A stretch of DNA of 18,028 nucleotides from Chlamydiota bacterium (lineage in GTDB: Bacteria; Chlamydiota; Chlamydiia; Chlamydiales; Parachlamydiaceae). The DNA is taken from assembly GCA_013286075.1 (NCBI GenBank), contig JABDGJ010000020.1, forward strand, positions 1-18,028, in the 5' to 3' direction. This document shows, piece after piece, positions 15,867-18,028 of the stretch (position 1 is its first letter; every line of letters begins with the position of its first letter). The position numbers and the translations under genes were made by a program. The notes under the pieces were generated by a model, which worked only from the letters and a program-made list of their open reading frames with translations, did not search any database and was not told where the DNA came from.

Positions 15867-16550
15867 TTAGCTTAACCATTCACTTAGTTCATGCAGAGCC
15901 GATTCGGTAACTACAAGATCTTGTGCTATTAAAACATCATATCCGCTGATATTTGAAGCCAGTTTGAAATGAGATTTTGGTAGATTGCGGCTACTTTTCA
16001 CAAAATGTTCATGCTTGTCGCTACTTACACTTACTCGATGCGTATTGCCTTCTGTTTCGATGCTAACGAAAGAGCTTTCTCCTAAAAACAATACTCTTTT
16101 CTCAATTCCTAATGTTTTGAGAAGATCGGCAACAATTTTCGTTTTCGGCGCTTCCATTTCCATATTTTCGAGCAACCAAATACGATTTTCTCTTAATTTT
16201 TCGGCGATTAAAAATCGAATAGCTGCTTTTCTTTCTTTTTGATTGATCTTGACATGCTGATCAAACTTTGGTTTAGGAGTAAATACCCGTCCTCCACCTC
16301 GATATTGAGGACCTACCAGAGAACCATGACGCGCACGTCCTTGCCCTTTTTGAGGATGTGGTTTTTTCGTCGTATGCCTAACTTCCGCTCGAGTCTTTGT
16401 ATTTGCGGACCATTGTCTTGCATTTGCGCGCAATGCGACGATATAATCTTTCACCATCTGGCTATTTGCTTCCGCGTTCACCAAGGCTTCAGAAATAGAC
16501 ACATCTCCTACTTCTACGCCAGCTAAACTATATTTTTTTACTGTACCCAC
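15867..16550 (-). CDS. rplD: Large-subunit ribosomal protein L4
   Basis: L4 lines the exit tunnel constriction and, in E. coli, represses the S10 operon. The 227-residue product has VALRANARQWSANTKTRAEV, TKKPHPQKGQGRARHGSLVG and PQYRGGGRVFTPKPKFDQHV, the tunnel-loop signature, then KERKAAIRFLIAEKLRENR. The C terminus NISGYDVLIAQDLVVTESAL resembles chlamydial L4. The start is GTG at 16550, with GGAG 6 nt upstream; no ATG is available nearby. Confidence 0.95.
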   Translation of the reverse strand: MGTVKKYSLAGVEVGDVSISEALVNAEANSQMVKDYIVALRANARQWSANTKTRAEVRHTTKKPHPQKGQGRARHGSLVGPQYRGGGRVFTPKPKFDQHVKINQKERKAAIRFLIAEKLRENRIWLLENMEMEAPKTKIVADLLKTLGIEKRVLFLGESSFVSIETEGNTHRVSVSSDKHEHFVKSSRNLPKSHFKLASNISGYDVLIAQDLVVTESALHELSEWLS

Positions 16551-16567
16551 AATTCACTCCACAAAAT

Positions 16568-17257
16568 TTACTTTTGTCGTTTCTTTTCTCTTTTTTTCTC
16601 AGCTCTGGATAGGTAAACCAATCCATTGCGAGGACCAGGCACTTGTCCCTTTACGAGAATGACATGGTTGCTAGCATCAATTTTGACCACTTCCAAATTC
16701 TGAACAGTGACTCTTTCATTTCCCATATGTCCCGCTTTTTTTCCTCCTGGCAAGCAACGACCTGGAGTAGAACGCATTCCTGTAGAACCTCCATGTCGAT
16801 GAAAACTTGAACCGTGAGAAGCAGGTCCACCTTTAAAATTGTGTCTTCTCATCGTGCCCTGGTATCCTTTTCCTTTGGAAATCGCTGCAGCATCAACAAA
16901 ATCGATTTCATTAAAAAGGTCGACACCAAATTCTTGACCTACAGAAAAAGATTCTGGGTCGTCTACTTTAGATTCGAGCAAATGGCGACGAGGAGTTACG
17001 CCCGCTTTTTTAAATAAGCCCAATTGAGGTTTAGGTGTTCTTTTTTCAATCGTGTACTGAGACTTACCTTTGACTTCATCAAAACCTAATTGAATAGCGG
17101 TGTAACCGTCTATTTCTTTTGTTTTGACTTGCGTCACCACATTAGGCTGCGCTTCAATTACTGTACAAACAATGACATTTCCCTTTTCGTCAAAGATTTG
17201 CATCATTCCGCGCTTTTTACCCATCAATGTCAGCGTTTTATTATTCGCCAGCGCCAT
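16568..17257 (-). CDS. rplC: Large-subunit ribosomal protein L3
   Basis: L3 reaches towards the peptidyl transferase centre and starts 50S assembly. The 229-residue product has LMGKKRGMMQIFDEKGNVI (11-29), the VDAAAISKGKGYQGTMRRHN segment (121-140) and the Gly/His-rich loop FKGGPASHGSSFHRHGG (141-157) with MRSTPGRCLPGGKKAGHMG. The C terminus has a Lys/Arg-rich tail. It is the first gene of the block, as rpsJ (S10) is not present in front of it; in chlamydiae rpsJ sits elsewhere. ATG 17257 has AAGGA about 9 nt upstream. The 247-nt gap before it should hold the promoter, though none is convincing. Confidence 0.96.
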   Translation of the reverse strand: MALANNKTLTLMGKKRGMMQIFDEKGNVIVCTVIEAQPNVVTQVKTKEIDGYTAIQLGFDEVKGKSQYTIEKRTPKPQLGLFKKAGVTPRRHLLESKVDDPESFSVGQEFGVDLFNEIDFVDAAAISKGKGYQGTMRRHNFKGGPASHGSSFHRHGGSTGMRSTPGRCLPGGKKAGHMGNERVTVQNLEVVKIDASNHVILVKGQVPGPRNGLVYLSRAEKKREKKRQK

Positions 17258-17296
17258 ATTGTTTTATCCTTATTCAAAAATAAGTAAATCAAATAA

Positions 17297-17503
17297 TTGT
17301 TTGTCTTTCAGCAAGTAGTACTTGCTTATCTAATACCATCTGCGGCCTTATCACTTGTGGCAAGGTACGCACGAAGCACGTTCTTACCAGTGGAGACAAA
17401 GCATTTTGAATGCTCAGCAATCGATAGAATTGCTAAAACAGACAGGCTAACAAAAATGAGCAATTATTTACAACAACAAAAACAGAAAAAATCAAAAAGT
17501 TAG
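17297..17503. other. Coding-like intergenic stretch upstream of rplC
   Basis: This gap is less AT-rich (about 45% GC at 17331-17446) than its flanks and stays open in several frames. On the plus strand a TTG-started frame runs 68 codons with a natural-looking tail (LTKMSNYLQQQ). On the minus strand a TTG-started 45-codon frame (17463 to 17326) has a signal-peptide-like start (LLIFVSLSVLAILSIA). A third minus frame is open too. None has a clear SD. It also holds short dyads: AGCAAT/ATTGCT (17416-17434), GCATT/AATGC (17401-17413) and AGGCTAAC/GTTAGCCT (17444-17506). It may be a gene remnant, a small leader peptide or a repeat; I cannot decide. Confidence 0.25.
17310..17326. promoter_or_regulatory. 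17-bp dyad upstream of rplC
   Basis: AGCAAGTA (17310-17317) and TACTTGCT (17319-17326) are perfectly complementary around a single central base. It lies 52 nt before the rplC start, within its likely leader or promoter. It could be a protein-binding operator; with a one-base centre it is a poor RNA hairpin unless the inner pairs open. Confidence 0.35.
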
Positions 17504-17504
17504 C

Positions 17505-18028
17505 CTACAACCTGTTCACAACAACTTTTCGATGAGTTGGCTTCTTTTTTCTTGCGATCTTAATTGTGTCCCCGTTCTTAAGAAGTTTCTTCTTTTTCTT
17601 AAGAGCTGCCCGATCAGCTTCTGGTTGTAGCTGAAGTTGATCCAATAAATCACAGATGCGGGTCCCACTCAATACACGAAAAGTGCCTGCATTTTCTACT
17701 GCACCGCTGACTTGAATGGATATCCATTGTTTTTCATATACATGAATTTTTTGACCGTCTTTCAATTTTCTTTTTAAGTTGAATTGTGTGATATCGGCTT
17801 GCGGTAAAGGGTTTGCAAGAGCAAAAATCTCCTGCATCGTCGCTTGTGGGACTAACTCATAGGTACCAGGTTTTGCGACTTCTCCCTCAATGGATACGTA
17901 AATTTTTTTTATTTCAGGAAGTACTTCTCTATGATCAATTGAAGAATGGTTATTTAGGTTCTGGGAAGTCACAAGAGCCCTTTTCTTACCAAAAAAGGCA
18001 TAGGTGGCAAGGGTAAACAAAATAGCAC
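17505..18028 (-). CDS. SLBB-domain (ComEA-like) membrane-anchored protein, N terminus beyond the window
   Basis: The frame is open to the window edge, so the start lies outside; a TTG at 18020 is probably not the true start. The visible part begins with a hydrophobic segment (ILFTLATYAFFG followed by KKR) that looks like the end of an N-terminal anchor. Two SLBB-like units follow: YVSIEGEVAKPGTYELV to LKDGQKIHVYEK, and IQVSGAVENAGTFRVLSGTR to LLKNGDTIKI, each with the G-x-V-x-x-x-G-x-Y/F pattern. In ComEA an SLBB unit precedes a DNA-binding helix-hairpin-helix pair; here none is seen, and the end is a basic tail (RKKKPTHRKVVVNRL). A role at the envelope in DNA or polymer binding is possible, not shown. 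It is probably outside the S10 operon. Confidence 0.75.
   Translation of the reverse strand, partial: AILFTLATYAFFGKKRALVTSQNLNNHSSIDHREVLPEIKKIYVSIEGEVAKPGTYELVPQATMQEIFALANPLPQADITQFNLKRKLKDGQKIHVYEKQWISIQVSGAVENAGTFRVLSGTRICDLLDQLQLQPEADRAALKKKKKLLKNGDTIKIARKKKPTHRKVVVNRL

Noticed and set aside
17258..17350. A sigma-70 promoter directly before rplC
   Set aside because: Possible -35-like TTGCTG and TTGCCA boxes have no -10 box at 16-18 bp; the best pair is about 22 bp apart, so I did not annotate one.

Overview
The window is a typical chromosomal segment of a bacterium in the phylum Chlamydiae, most likely an amoeba-associated ('environmental') chlamydia of the Parachlamydia/Waddlia/Simkania type rather than a Chlamydia sensu stricto. 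The evidence is the ribosomal gene order and the sequences themselves. The S10-spc-alpha cluster runs rplC-rplD-rplW-rplB-rpsS-rplV-rpsC-rplP-rpmC-rpsQ-rplN-rplX-rplE-rpsH-rplF-rplR-rpsE-rplO-secY-rpsM-rpsK-rpoA-rplQ. It lacks rpsJ, rpsN, rpmD, rpmJ, infA, adk, map and rpsD, and is followed by gapA, which is the order I know from Chlamydia. The cysteine-rich outer-membrane protein at the left edge fits the same group. Base composition is moderately AT-rich (about 40% GC by eye). No database search was possible.

Layout. At 41-1012 (+) is an exported, cysteine-rich beta-barrel protein closed by a strong intrinsic terminator (1036-1081). At 1157-2470 (+) is an M18 metallo-aminopeptidase. The convergent gap 2471-2739 is almost filled by a 201-bp inverted-repeat element with hexamer repeats in its arms. 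Everything from 2740 to the right edge is on the minus strand. Read in the direction of transcription, it starts with the end of a membrane-anchored SLBB (ComEA-like) protein cut by the window edge (17505-18028). Next comes a 247-bp gap with several dyads, then the 19-gene block rplC to secY (17257 to 7310). A 250-bp gap follows, carrying a terminator-like hairpin, a strong sigma-70-type promoter and a foldable leader. The second block is rpsM-rpsK-rpoA-rplQ-gapA and a charged low-complexity protein (7059 to 2740).

How it works together. The two minus-strand blocks make ribosomal proteins, the SecY translocon channel and the RNA polymerase alpha subunit, with one glycolytic enzyme appended. 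Gaps within the blocks are 1-43 nt and several stop codons overlap the next Shine-Dalgarno (SD) sequence, so translation is probably coupled. The sequence suggests the cluster is split into two transcription units at the secY/rpsM boundary.

No wholly new multi-gene system is visible. The parts most worth a second look are non-coding: the hexamer inverted repeat (2488-2688), the rpsM promoter and leader (7096-7237), and the coding-like stretch upstream of rplC (17297-17503). Among proteins, the uncharacterised low-complexity protein at 2740-3582 is notable for its SSB-tip-like C terminus.
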